7,281 nt of DNA from Rickettsiales bacterium (GCA_005801485.1 SYDM01000078.1:1-7281), one strand, 5' to 3'; positions 1 through 5,928 are shown, numbered from the stretch's first letter. Numbers and translations are program-made. Notes: generated by a model not told the origin, from the letters alone.

Positions 1-504
1 AATGCCTGACGTCTGGTACATCATTTCCAAACTTAACTCTCCACCTTTTGGCATCTCTTTGGTCATAATTCGATAACGCTCTTTAGGGTTTTGAGGGACT
101 TTATTTAAAGGGTTAAATGGATCAAATCCTATCGACGCTGTGCTGATATCTAAGTCTTTTGAAGCTTCGTTTACTTCATAAAAGTGTTTTGAACTTTCGC
201 TGCAAACTAAATGAATATTTTTTAACGGAGCTCCTGAAAGCTCATATTGTAGTCCTGGCTCAGTTGTTATTTGTTGCTTACCTCTTTTAAGTCCAATTAT
301 ATTTTCTTTTTCATATGTTGGTTTCCAACCGAAAACTTCGAGATTTTTAAAAATTTTTTTAATTTGCTCATAATTAACTCTTTTTTTTTCTTTTCCGAAA
401 AACAAAAATTTTTCATGCTCAACACCGATAAGTAATTGATTTTCTTTTTTTATCCCTTTTATGAAATAGTCTATAAGTCGACTCTTAGATTCTAAGATTG
501 ACAT
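1..504 (-). CDS. gshA: Glutamate-cysteine ligase, plant/alphaproteobacterial type (partial, C-terminus outside window)
   Basis: This gene would join L-glutamate and L-cysteine using ATP, the first step of glutathione synthesis in the cytoplasm. Only the first 168 codons are present; the frame stays open to the left edge, where the C-terminal part continues. Family signatures visible are IGVEHEKF at residues 26-33 (N-terminal glutamate/ATP-site strand of the GCS2 fold), TTEPGLQYELSG at 80-91, GFDPFNP at 126-132, and a KERYRIM...MPKGGELSLEMM stretch at about 141-162. All match the order found in plant GSH1 and alphaproteobacterial enzymes rather than E. coli-type GshA. The ATG at 504-502 lies 2 nt after the stop of the upstream lipoprotein gene, so translation is probably coupled and transcription shared. 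A nine-T run at 381-389 (A9 in the coding strand) lies inside the gene. Family assignment is firm; substrate specificity is inferred from the family. Confidence 0.9.
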   Translation of the reverse strand, partial: MSILESKSRLIDYFIKGIKKENQLLIGVEHEKFLFFGKEKKRVNYEQIKKIFKNLEVFGWKPTYEKENIIGLKRGKQQITTEPGLQYELSGAPLKNIHLVCSESSKHFYEVNEASKDLDISTASIGFDPFNPLNKVPQNPKERYRIMTKEMPKGGELSLEMMYQTSGI

Positions 505-506
505 AC

Positions 507-812
507 TTAAAAACAGTTTTTACTGCTAAAGCCTAGTACTTTATTTTTTGGATCAATCTCAAATTTTCTTTCACACTTAATTGTTAACTTTTCACTAATA
601 TATACATAATTTCTATTTCCAGAATTTTCAAAATCAATTCTTTCGGGTTTTCCTAAAAAAGAAATTAATTCTTTCTCAGTTTTTCCAATCCATTTTCCAA
701 GCTCCTGCTCTTCTTTTTGAGTGGCTTTATCTGCTTTTGTGCTTATGATTTGACAACCAACTAAGCAGAATAAAAATAAACTTATAAATAAAAATTTACA
801 ATTTTTTATCAT
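507..812 (-). CDS. Small lipoprotein with BamE/OmlA-like sequence pattern, function unknown
   Basis: This encodes a 101-residue predicted lipoprotein. The N-terminus has a short basic start, a hydrophobic segment at about residues 6-18 and a lipobox LVGC at 17-20, so Cys20 would be lipidated. Gln21 at +2 is not Asp, which favours outer-membrane sorting. The mature part contains WIGKTEKELISFLGKPERI (about 41-59), which resembles the helix-turn pattern of BamE/SmpA-OmlA small lipoproteins, then a beta-rich tail with cysteines at 80 and 100 that could form a disulfide. I do not recognise a defined family, and the BamE likeness is weak. The ATG at 812 is chosen over the in-frame TTG at 818, which adds only two residues; neither has a clear Shine-Dalgarno site. 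The gene precedes gshA by 2 nt, so the two are probably cotranscribed, but a functional link to glutathione is not shown by the sequence. Confidence 0.75.
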   Translation of the reverse strand: MIKNCKFLFISLFLFCLVGCQIISTKADKATQKEEQELGKWIGKTEKELISFLGKPERIDFENSGNRNYVYISEKLTIKCERKFEIDPKNKVLGFSSKNCF

Positions 813-845
813 TTTCAACTAAGTGTAGAATATCATGCAATGTTA

Positions 846-875
846 TGAACAGAAAGATGCTCTTTTACTTATACT
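846..875 (+). promoter_or_regulatory. Candidate sigma-70-like promoter for the purine permease
   Basis: TGAACA at 846-851 (4 of 6 match to TTGACA) and TATACT at 870-875 (5 of 6 match to TATAAT) are separated by 18 nt. They would give a leader of roughly 55-60 nt before the permease ATG at 940. In AT-rich DNA such matches arise often by chance, so this is only the best-looking candidate in the gap. Confidence 0.3.
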
Positions 876-926
876 ATGAGCTATTACAAAGGATTTTGGA
901 ATTAAATTACGATATTTAAGGGCAAC

Positions 927-932
927 AAGGAG
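927..932 (+). promoter_or_regulatory. Shine-Dalgarno site of the purine permease
   Basis: AAGGAG lies 7 nt before the ATG at 940. It is one of only two strong ribosome-binding sites in the window and fixes the permease start. Confidence 0.8.
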
Positions 933-939
933 ATTCTAT

Positions 940-2250
940 ATGTTTGACAAATATTTCGATTATAAAAGAAATAAAACGACGTATAAAACTGAAGTGATGG
1001 CCGGTGTTACAACTTTTTTAACAATGGCCTACATTATGTTTTTAAATCCTTTTATATTGTCTGGCGAATTCGCTGGGCCTGAAAAAGGTTTTTTTGATTT
1101 TGGTGCTGTATTTACAGCTACTATCTGCGCGACCGCACTAGCTTGTTTCGTTATGGGCTTTTACGGAAAAACTTGGCCGATAGGTCTTGCGCCGGGCATG
1201 GGGGTTAATGCTTTCGTAGCTTTTGTTGTTGTTGGCGAAATGGATTACACGCCTCAACAAGCTTTGGGTGCTACATTAGTTGCTGGAATATTATTTTTAA
1301 TAATATCATTAACACCTTTAAGAGCATGGTTGATTAATTCTATTCCTAAAAGTTTAAAACTAGGAATTGGAGCTGGAATAGGATTATTTTTAGCAATTAT
1401 TGGGCTTGAAATTATGGGTGTGGTTGCTGGTCACCCTGTAACTTTAGTTAAGATTGGTAATTTAAAAGATCCTTTAGTACTTCTAGGTTGTCTTGCTTTT
1501 GTAACCATGATTGTTTTAGAAAAATTAAATATTAAAGGAAATATTATTATTGGAATAATAATATTTAGCATCATTGCGTGGGCAAGTGGATTAGCTAAAT
1601 TTAATGGTATAGCAAGTGCTCCCCCATCTATGAGCTATCTATTTGACTTTGATCTAAGTGCTGCTTTTACGGCCTCAATGTCTACAGTTATATTTACTTT
1701 ATTGTTTGTAGATTTTTTTGATACAGCAGGTACTTTAACTTCTGTAGCAAACGTTGCTGGAAAAGTAGGTAGAGATGGCAAAATTGAAAATGTAGGAAAA
1801 GCAATGTTATCTGACGCTGTTGCTACAGTTGGTGGTGCTTTAATGGGAACTACAACGGTTACAAGCTATGTTGAGTCAGGTGCTGGTGTCAAAGTGGGTG
1901 GACGAACAGGTATGACTTCAATTGTTATTGGAGTTTTATTCTTAGCATGTTTGTTTTTATCTCCTCTTGCAACAAGCTTACCTAAACAAATTGATGGAGC
2001 TGCATTACTATATGTTGCTATTTTATTTGTAAGAAATATTACAGATATTGAATGGGATGATATAGCTGAGTCAGGTCCTGCTGTACTAGCCATGATAGCT
2101 ATGCCACTTACTTACAGTATTAGTAATGGAATTGCTCTAGCTTTTATTTCTTATGCGTTAATTAAAATTTTTACTGGAAAATTTGGTTCTACTTCATTTG
2201 GGATATGGATTATCGCTATTGCAGGAGCACTTAATTTTTATGTTTCTTAA
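940..2250 (+). CDS. NCS2/AzgA-family purine nucleobase permease
   Basis: This is a 436-residue inner-membrane protein, of typical length for the AzgA branch of the NCS2 family. These proteins import guanine, hypoxanthine or adenine with protons. The sequence shows many hydrophobic segments, consistent with the 12-14 helices of the fold, and the family motifs GLAPGMGVNAF (82-92), FVDFFDTAGTL (256-266) and ESGAGVKVGGRTGMTS (312-327). By analogy with UraA, Asp258 or Asp261 and Glu312 are the likely base-contacting acids in the helix 8 and helix 10 regions; this is inferred, not shown. Members differ in preferring adenine or guanine/hypoxanthine, and I cannot decide from sequence alone. The convergent neighbour is a purine-type phosphoribosyltransferase, which supports a salvage role. 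A good Shine-Dalgarno site precedes the start, and the gene ends 10 nt before a hairpin terminator. Confidence 0.92.
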   Translation: MFDKYFDYKRNKTTYKTEVMAGVTTFLTMAYIMFLNPFILSGEFAGPEKGFFDFGAVFTATICATALACFVMGFYGKTWPIGLAPGMGVNAFVAFVVVGEMDYTPQQALGATLVAGILFLIISLTPLRAWLINSIPKSLKLGIGAGIGLFLAIIGLEIMGVVAGHPVTLVKIGNLKDPLVLLGCLAFVTMIVLEKLNIKGNIIIGIIIFSIIAWASGLAKFNGIASAPPSMSYLFDFDLSAAFTASMSTVIFTLLFVDFFDTAGTLTSVANVAGKVGRDGKIENVGKAMLSDAVATVGGALMGTTTVTSYVESGAGVKVGGRTGMTSIVIGVLFLACLFLSPLATSLPKQIDGAALLYVAILFVRNITDIEWDDIAESGPAVLAMIAMPLTYSISNGIALAFISYALIKIFTGKFGSTSFGIWIIAIAGALNFYVS

Positions 2251-2260
2251 AAATTAAATT

Positions 2261-2293
2261 ATAAGGGCTGGTGAAAACTGGCCCTTATTTTTT
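2261..2293 (+). terminator. Rho-independent terminator of the permease, possibly bidirectional
   Basis: ATAAGGGC (2261-2268) pairs perfectly with GCCCTTAT (2281-2288). Two wobble pairs and one G-C pair extend the stem inward to 11 bp, around a six-base loop at 2272-2277. A run of six T follows at 2288-2293. It begins 10 nt after the permease stop. On the minus strand the same hairpin is followed by the U-rich AATTTAATTTTT, so it may also stop the convergent phosphoribosyltransferase transcript, although that T run is interrupted. Its right arm contains the stop codon of that gene (2285-2287). Confidence 0.85.
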
Positions 2294-2809
2294 ATGTTTC
2301 TTCAACAAGTTTTCAATTCTTACTTCTTCATAATTTTCAAAAGGTTGAACAATCCAAGGATTATCTTTTAATCGCTCTGCACAAAAATCAGGTTCGAAAG
2401 TTGATGCTGCTTTTTTCCAAAGAACAGCAGTCTTTATAGACTCGATATTATCTTTAATTGGAGGATAATTTTTCAACCAGTCTATACTTTTATTTAGTGT
2501 AATGCCTGAGTCTGAAAGATCATCACATAGAAGCAACCTGCCTCCCATATTTTGAACAGTTGAACTCATTTCTCTTGAAAAAACTAATTCTCCTTGTTGA
2601 TCTTCAACGCCTGTTCCAGAGTAAGATTCTACAGCTAAATATGCACATTTAAGTTTAAAAATTCTGCTTAGAACGTCAATGATAGGTGCACCGCCTCTCA
2701 TTATACCAATAAGCATCGTTGGCTTAAAACCACTTTGATGAATTTTAACTGCTAATTTTTCAACTATTAGATTATATTCTTTCCAGTCTATGATGAGTCT
2801 CTTAGTCAT
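2285..2809 (-). CDS. Purine (hypoxanthine/xanthine/guanine-type) phosphoribosyltransferase
   Basis: This 174-residue soluble protein has the type I phosphoribosyltransferase fold. It would transfer ribose-5-phosphate from PRPP to a purine base, giving a nucleotide. The PRPP-binding loop is LLLCDDLSDSGIT at 92-104, with paired acids Asp96-Asp97 and the SDSG turn. IGIMRGG at 34-40 matches the pyrophosphate-contacting loop, and PWIVQPFE at 151-158 matches the aromatic C-terminal motif seen in bacterial and archaeal COG2236-type hypoxanthine/xanthine enzymes. Exact base preference is not determined. The gene faces the purine permease across a shared terminator, so import and salvage sit together although on opposite strands. 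The ATG at 2809 has no strong Shine-Dalgarno site and lies only 33 bp from the divergent DUF1330 start, so the promoters of the two genes must reach into or overlap each other. Confidence 0.85.
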   Translation of the reverse strand: MTKRLIIDWKEYNLIVEKLAVKIHQSGFKPTMLIGIMRGGAPIIDVLSRIFKLKCAYLAVESYSGTGVEDQQGELVFSREMSSTVQNMGGRLLLCDDLSDSGITLNKSIDWLKNYPPIKDNIESIKTAVLWKKAASTFEPDFCAERLKDNPWIVQPFENYEEVRIENLLKKHKK

Positions 2810-2829
2810 AGAATTTATTAAATCTTTTT

Positions 2830-2834
2830 GGAGG
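2830..2834 (+). promoter_or_regulatory. Shine-Dalgarno site of the DUF1330 gene
   Basis: GGAGG lies 8 nt before the ATG at 2843 and supports that start. It sits inside the 33-bp gap between two divergent start codons. Confidence 0.75.
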
Positions 2835-2842
2835 TATTGTAA

Positions 2843-3142
2843 ATGAGCAAAGGATATTGGATAGCATTATATAAAAAAATTGAAAACATAAATAATCTTG
2901 GAGATTACGCCAAGAGCGCAACTGAAACGATTATCAAACATGGGGGCAAACCATTGGTTCGAGGTGGAAAATATGAGGTACTTGAAGGTGACAACTTTCC
3001 TAGAACAGTTGTTTGGGAATTTCCAAGTTATAAAGCTGCGCAAAAATGTTATAATTCATCAGAATATCAGGCGGCCTGGGATTTAGCTAAACAAACAACT
3101 AGAAGAAACCTGCAGATTGTAGAAGGATTTAATATTGAATAG
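2843..3142 (+). CDS. DUF1330 family protein
   Basis: This is a 99-residue soluble protein with the full-length pattern of the DUF1330 family, a dimeric ferredoxin-like alpha/beta-barrel fold of unknown biochemical role. Visible family features are KGYWIA at 3-8 (first strand), HGGKPLVRGG at 33-42, the VVWEFPS strand at 56-62, a YNSSEYQ helix start at 70-76 and the terminal IVEGF strand at 92-96. No signal peptide or membrane segment is present. A GGAGG site supports the start. The stop codon lies inside the 3' end of the convergent DNA glycosylase gene, with which it overlaps by 14 nt. There is no terminator between them, so the two transcripts are expected to be complementary at their ends. 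The family call is firm; no function can be given. Confidence 0.88.
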   Translation: MSKGYWIALYKKIENINNLGDYAKSATETIIKHGGKPLVRGGKYEVLEGDNFPRTVVWEFPSYKAAQKCYNSSEYQAAWDLAKQTTRRNLQIVEGFNIE

Positions 3143-3755
3143 GTTCATTATCAATTGATCTCCATAAATACCATGTGGCTACAGAACAATAGGGTGTGAA
3201 CTTCTTATAAAGCTTATTGACAAATAATTTTGGTGGAAAGTATTTTTTTTTATAATTATTTGAGACTGCTCTTAGTAGACCAATATCTTGAACAGGCCAA
3301 ATATTAGGTCTGTTAAAAGTAAAAAGTAAAATCATCTCTGCTGACCATCTACCAATTTGTCTAAGCTCAGATAAATACTCTATCGCCTGCTCATCACTCA
3401 TCTTTTTTATTAAGTTAGGATTAAAACTTTTATTTAAATATCTTTTAGCTAGATTTTTAATACCTCTAACTTTTTGTCTACTTAAGCCACATTGTTTAAG
3501 ACTTTGGGCACTTAAAGTATTAATAGTCCTTGGATTTATTTGTCCTTTACATTTTTCTTTAAACTTTAAAAAAACCGAATTAGCTGCTGCCACACTGATT
3601 TGCTGCCCTATAATGCTTTTACATAAGGAAAAAAAAACATCATTTCGAGTAACTAAATGCCCTGTTTTATAATTTAAAATTAAGTTTTTCAAAACTTTAT
3701 CTTTCTTTGATAGGTAAGCCTTAGCTTGGTTCCAATAAACAGGTGGTTTTTTCAT
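3129..3755 (-). CDS. DNA-3-methyladenine glycosylase II, AlkA-type (HhH-GPD superfamily)
   Basis: This 208-residue protein would remove alkylated bases such as 3-methyladenine from DNA by cleaving the glycosidic bond, starting base excision repair. It lacks the N-terminal domain of E. coli AlkA (282 residues) and matches the shorter bacterial form with only the HhH-GPD core. Visible elements are SIIGQQISVAAA (47-58), CGLSRQKVRGIKNLA (89-103), the helix-hairpin-helix LRQIGRWSAEM (131-141) and WPVQDIG (153-159), where Asp157 fits the catalytic aspartate. SVATWYLWRS (191-200) is the usual end motif. No iron-sulfur cysteine cluster follows, which argues against a MutY/Nth-type enzyme. Its ATG overlaps the stop of the upstream DMT transporter as ATGA, so the two are translationally coupled. 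A nine-A run on the plus strand (3629-3637) lies in the gene. Confidence 0.9.
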   Translation of the reverse strand: MKKPPVYWNQAKAYLSKKDKVLKNLILNYKTGHLVTRNDVFFSLCKSIIGQQISVAAANSVFLKFKEKCKGQINPRTINTLSAQSLKQCGLSRQKVRGIKNLAKRYLNKSFNPNLIKKMSDEQAIEYLSELRQIGRWSAEMILLFTFNRPNIWPVQDIGLLRAVSNNYKKKYFPPKLFVNKLYKKFTPYCSVATWYLWRSIDNEPIQY

Positions 3756-4657
3756 ATTCTTAAATTAACAATCTCTTTCTTTAATTTTTTTTCTCTTATA
3801 AAAATTATTAAAGAACTCAAAACTAATAAGCTAGATCCTGCAAGCATTAATGGTTTTGGAACTTCTCCCCAAATGATTAATCCAAAAAAAATTGCAAAAA
3901 CTAAACTTAAGTATTTAATAGGAGTAACTAAAGATGCCTCTGCTAACCTGTAACTTTGGGTTAAAAGCAAATTAGCTATACTCCCACAAAGCCCCATGAT
4001 CACAAATAAAAATAAATCAAATTTTGTTGGCATTACCCAGCCATAAGGAATTGTAAAAAGACCCAACAGTGTGCAAAGAGCTGTAAAATAAAATGCTATT
4101 CTGTAATTTGGTTCAGTTTTAGATAAAGCTCTTACGCTAATAGCAACACCAGAAAAAAAAATGCAAAATAACAATGGAGATAAATAATAATAATTTAGCT
4201 CTTTGAACGCTGGCTTGACTATTAAAAGCATACCAATAAATCCAATGAAAACTGCCGACCAACGTTTAATACCAACCTTTTCGGATAAAAATATAATTGA
4301 TGCTATAGTTACAAAAATAGGTCCACCAAAAGTTAAAGAAACTACATCTGCTAACGGTAAATTTCTTAGACCAAAAAAAATACAAATAAATCCTATAGTC
4401 CCTGAAATTGCTCTAAATGCATGAAGGCCTGGTCGTGATGTCTTATAAAAATCTGACCATCTGTCTCTTGGGATAATTAATAATATTGGAATTAGTCCAA
4501 AAAAGAATCTTGCAAAAAAAACTTCCCCAAAAGGATAATAGTTAAGCCATTTGACACACAAATCCATAACCGCAAAACACATAACGCTCGCGACCATATA
4601 TAAAACACCGATTTGATTTTTTGTAAGCAATTGAATATCCTTTGTCTTTTTTAACAT
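3752..4657 (-). CDS. EamA/DMT-family membrane transporter, substrate unknown
   Basis: This is a 301-residue inner-membrane protein of the drug/metabolite transporter superfamily. It has about ten hydrophobic helices arranged as two EamA repeats, the first about residues 14-145 and the second about 155-290, with a short basic tail (REKKLKKE). Features such as MDLCVKWL in helix 1, FFARFFFG, PLADVVSLTFGGPIFVTI and EASLVTPIKYLSLVFA in the second repeat are typical. Substrates in this family range from amino acids to riboflavin and S-adenosylmethionine, and none can be assigned here. I chose the ATG at 4657. An in-frame TTG at 4675 would add six residues, but it would put the start inside the divergent msrA gene, and no Shine-Dalgarno site supports it. 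The start is 12 bp from that of msrA. The gene is followed directly by alkA with a 4-nt overlap. Confidence 0.87.
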   Translation of the reverse strand: MLKKTKDIQLLTKNQIGVLYMVASVMCFAVMDLCVKWLNYYPFGEVFFARFFFGLIPILLIIPRDRWSDFYKTSRPGLHAFRAISGTIGFICIFFGLRNLPLADVVSLTFGGPIFVTIASIIFLSEKVGIKRWSAVFIGFIGMLLIVKPAFKELNYYYLSPLLFCIFFSGVAISVRALSKTEPNYRIAFYFTALCTLLGLFTIPYGWVMPTKFDLFLFVIMGLCGSIANLLLTQSYRLAEASLVTPIKYLSLVFAIFFGLIIWGEVPKPLMLAGSSLLVLSSLIIFIREKKLKKEIVNLRI

Positions 4658-4662
4658 ATTAA
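4631..4662 (+). promoter_or_regulatory. Weak candidate promoter for the msrA-sulfurtransferase-RND run
   Basis: TTGAAT (4631-4636) and TATTAA (4657-4662) each match 4 of 6 consensus bases, but their 20-nt spacing is longer than optimal. They lie within the 5' end of the divergent DMT gene and its 12-bp gap. A start about 7 nt downstream of the -10 would fall at or next to the msrA ATG at 4670, giving a leaderless or nearly leaderless mRNA. That fits the absence of a Shine-Dalgarno site. Low certainty. Confidence 0.2.
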
Positions 4663-4669
4663 AATCATT

Positions 4670-5119
4670 ATGCAAAAATGTTACTTAGCACTCGGGTGCT
4701 TTTGGAAGCCTGAAGAATTATTCAGAAAAATACAAGGTGTTGTTGAAACTGAAGTTGGCTATGCGGGAGGTAAAAATAAAGAAGTAACTTACGAAGAAGT
4801 TTGTGTTGGTAATACAGGACATGCGGAAACAGTAAAATTAACTTATGATGAAAAGCTAATTTCATTCGAAAAAATATTAGAATATTTTTTTAATATTCAC
4901 GACCCCACACAGAAAGATATGCAGTATCCTGACGTTGGAACTCAATATAGAAGTGAAATTTTTTATGAAAATGAAGTACAAAAAAAAATAGCTGAAAAAT
5001 ATAAAAAAATATTTGGCGAAAAGTTAAGTACAAAAATTGAAACAAATATATCTCAACTTAAAAATTATTGTAAAGCAGAAGAATATCATCAAAAATATAT
5101 TATGAAGAAAGGTCACTGA
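4670..5119 (+). CDS. msrA: Peptide methionine sulfoxide reductase A
   Basis: This 149-residue cytoplasmic enzyme would reduce the S form of methionine sulfoxide, free or in proteins, back to methionine, normally recycled by thioredoxin. The catalytic cysteine is Cys10 in GCFWKPEELF; the more common version is GCFWG, so the loop is a variant. The rest is standard: VETEVGYAGG (25-34), TYEEVCVGNTGHAE (40-53), NIHDPT (75-80), PDVGTQYRSEIFY (87-99) and AEEYHQKY (136-143). Cys134, just before the AEEYHQ motif, and Cys45 are candidates for the resolving cysteine. Length is at the short end of the family, with no signal peptide and no fused MsrB domain. The ATG at 4670 has no Shine-Dalgarno site, but the start cannot lie much further downstream because Cys10 is essential, and an in-frame stop at 4652-4654 limits it upstream. 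The stop overlaps the next start as TGATG. Confidence 0.93.
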   Translation: MQKCYLALGCFWKPEELFRKIQGVVETEVGYAGGKNKEVTYEEVCVGNTGHAETVKLTYDEKLISFEKILEYFFNIHDPTQKDMQYPDVGTQYRSEIFYENEVQKKIAEKYKKIFGEKLSTKIETNISQLKNYCKAEEYHQKYIMKKGH

Positions 5120-5928
5120 TGACTTTAGTGACTACTGATTGGCTTGAAAAAAACCTAACTGATGTAAAAATTCTTGATGCTAGCTGGCATATGCCAAGCA
5201 GTAACAGGCATGCTTATAATGAATTTTTAGAAGGTCATATTGAAGAAGCTCAATTTTTTGATTTAGATAAAAATTCAGATGAAAGTTCATCTTTACCTCA
5301 CATGTTGCCCAATAAAAAAAAATGGCAAAATATTATCTCAAATTTTGGAATTAAGAATGAAGATCAGATTATAGTTTATGATAACTCAGATGTTATAAGT
5401 GCTTGCAGATGTTGGTATATGTTTATTTATTTTGGACATAACCCGAATAAAATTTCAGTTTTAGATGGAGGTTTTAAAAAATGGAATATTGAAAATAAAA
5501 AAATTGTTAAAAAAATAACATCATTTAAAAAATCTGATTATCACGTTGAAGAAAAAAATTTTATGGTTAAAAATAAAAATCAAATAAATGAAAATATAGA
5601 CTTCCAAGTTTTTGATTTAATTGATGCTAGAGGAAAAAATAGATTTTTAGGTTTGGAGCCTGAACCAAGACCTGGGTTAAAAAGTGGAAATATTAAAAAT
5701 TCTAAAAATATTCCTTTCGTAGACTGTATTAACAAAAAAGATCATACCTTTAAATCCAAAGAAGAAATTTTAAAAATTTTTCAGGGCGCAGGAGTGGCTA
5801 ATGAAAAACATCAAATATTTACATGTGGGTCAGGTGTCACAGCTTGTGTTTTGGCTCTAGCTAATAAATTAATAAGTGATAAAAATCCCATCATATATGA
5901 TGGTTCTTGGGCAGAATATGGGTCATAA
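5119..5928 (+). CDS. sseA: 3-mercaptopyruvate/thiosulfate sulfurtransferase (tandem rhodanese)
   Basis: This 269-residue protein has two rhodanese domains, an inactive N-terminal one (about 1-125) and a catalytic C-terminal one (about 160-265). It would move sulfane sulfur from 3-mercaptopyruvate or thiosulfate to an acceptor such as cyanide or a thiol. The active loop is CGSGVT at 236-241 with nucleophile Cys236; this G-S-G-V-T form is typical of mercaptopyruvate enzymes rather than thiosulfate-preferring rhodaneses. Arg171 and the PEPRPG segment at 181-186 match the substrate-binding region. IVYDNSD (85-91), SVLDGGFKKW (113-122) and YDGSWAEYG (260-268) are other conserved sites. The protein ends one residue after YDGSWAEYG, so it lacks the short tail of E. 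coli SseA (281 residues). It starts within the msrA stop codon (TGATG) and ends with tandem stops TAATAA directly before the adaptor gene, so it is translated as part of that operon. Confidence 0.9.
   Translation: MTLVTTDWLEKNLTDVKILDASWHMPSSNRHAYNEFLEGHIEEAQFFDLDKNSDESSSLPHMLPNKKKWQNIISNFGIKNEDQIIVYDNSDVISACRCWYMFIYFGHNPNKISVLDGGFKKWNIENKKIVKKITSFKKSDYHVEEKNFMVKNKNQINENIDFQVFDLIDARGKNRFLGLEPEPRPGLKSGNIKNSKNIPFVDCINKKDHTFKSKEEILKIFQGAGVANEKHQIFTCGSGVTACVLALANKLISDKNPIIYDGSWAEYGS

Larger units (their letters stand above)
813..939. other. Divergent intergenic region between lipoprotein and permease genes
   Basis: This 127-bp gap is the only one of any size in the window and must hold the promoters of the lipoprotein-gshA pair (leftward) and of the permease (rightward). 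Besides the rightward promoter candidate and Shine-Dalgarno site listed separately, I see no convincing operator palindrome, hairpin or riboswitch. No good -35/-10 pair stands out for the leftward genes. Confidence 0.6.

Noticed and set aside
813..818. TTG start at 818 for the lipoprotein gene
   Set aside because: An ATG two codons downstream gives an equally good signal peptide, and no ribosome site favours the TTG.
833..848. Operator-like palindrome TCATGCAATGTTATGA in the divergent gap
   Set aside because: Only the outer four bases on each side and the central AT pair; the inner bases do not match, so it is within chance expectation for AT-rich DNA.
819..939. Possible purine riboswitch ahead of the purine permease
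   Set aside because: The conserved purine-aptamer core and its paired loops are not present, and no terminator or sequestering hairpin precedes the Shine-Dalgarno site.
1866..2093. A 75-codon open frame on the minus strand inside the permease gene
   Set aside because: It lies wholly within a well-supported membrane transporter, has no recognisable domain or ribosome site, and its composition is what the antisense of that gene would give.
2898..3086. A 62-codon plus-strand frame inside the DUF1330 gene
   Set aside because: It is a shifted frame of a gene whose own frame matches its family from end to end; no motif or ribosome site supports it.
3726..3953. A 75-codon plus-strand frame across the alkA/DMT junction
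   Set aside because: It is antisense to two well-supported genes and its hydrophobic content mirrors the transporter's reverse strand.
4203..4424. A 73-codon plus-strand frame inside the DMT transporter
   Set aside because: It is antisense to a conserved EamA repeat, with no start signal and no recognisable product.
4658..4675. TTG start at 4675 for the DMT transporter
   Set aside because: It would overlap the divergent msrA start, adds six non-conserved residues and has no Shine-Dalgarno site; the ATG at 4657 is simpler.
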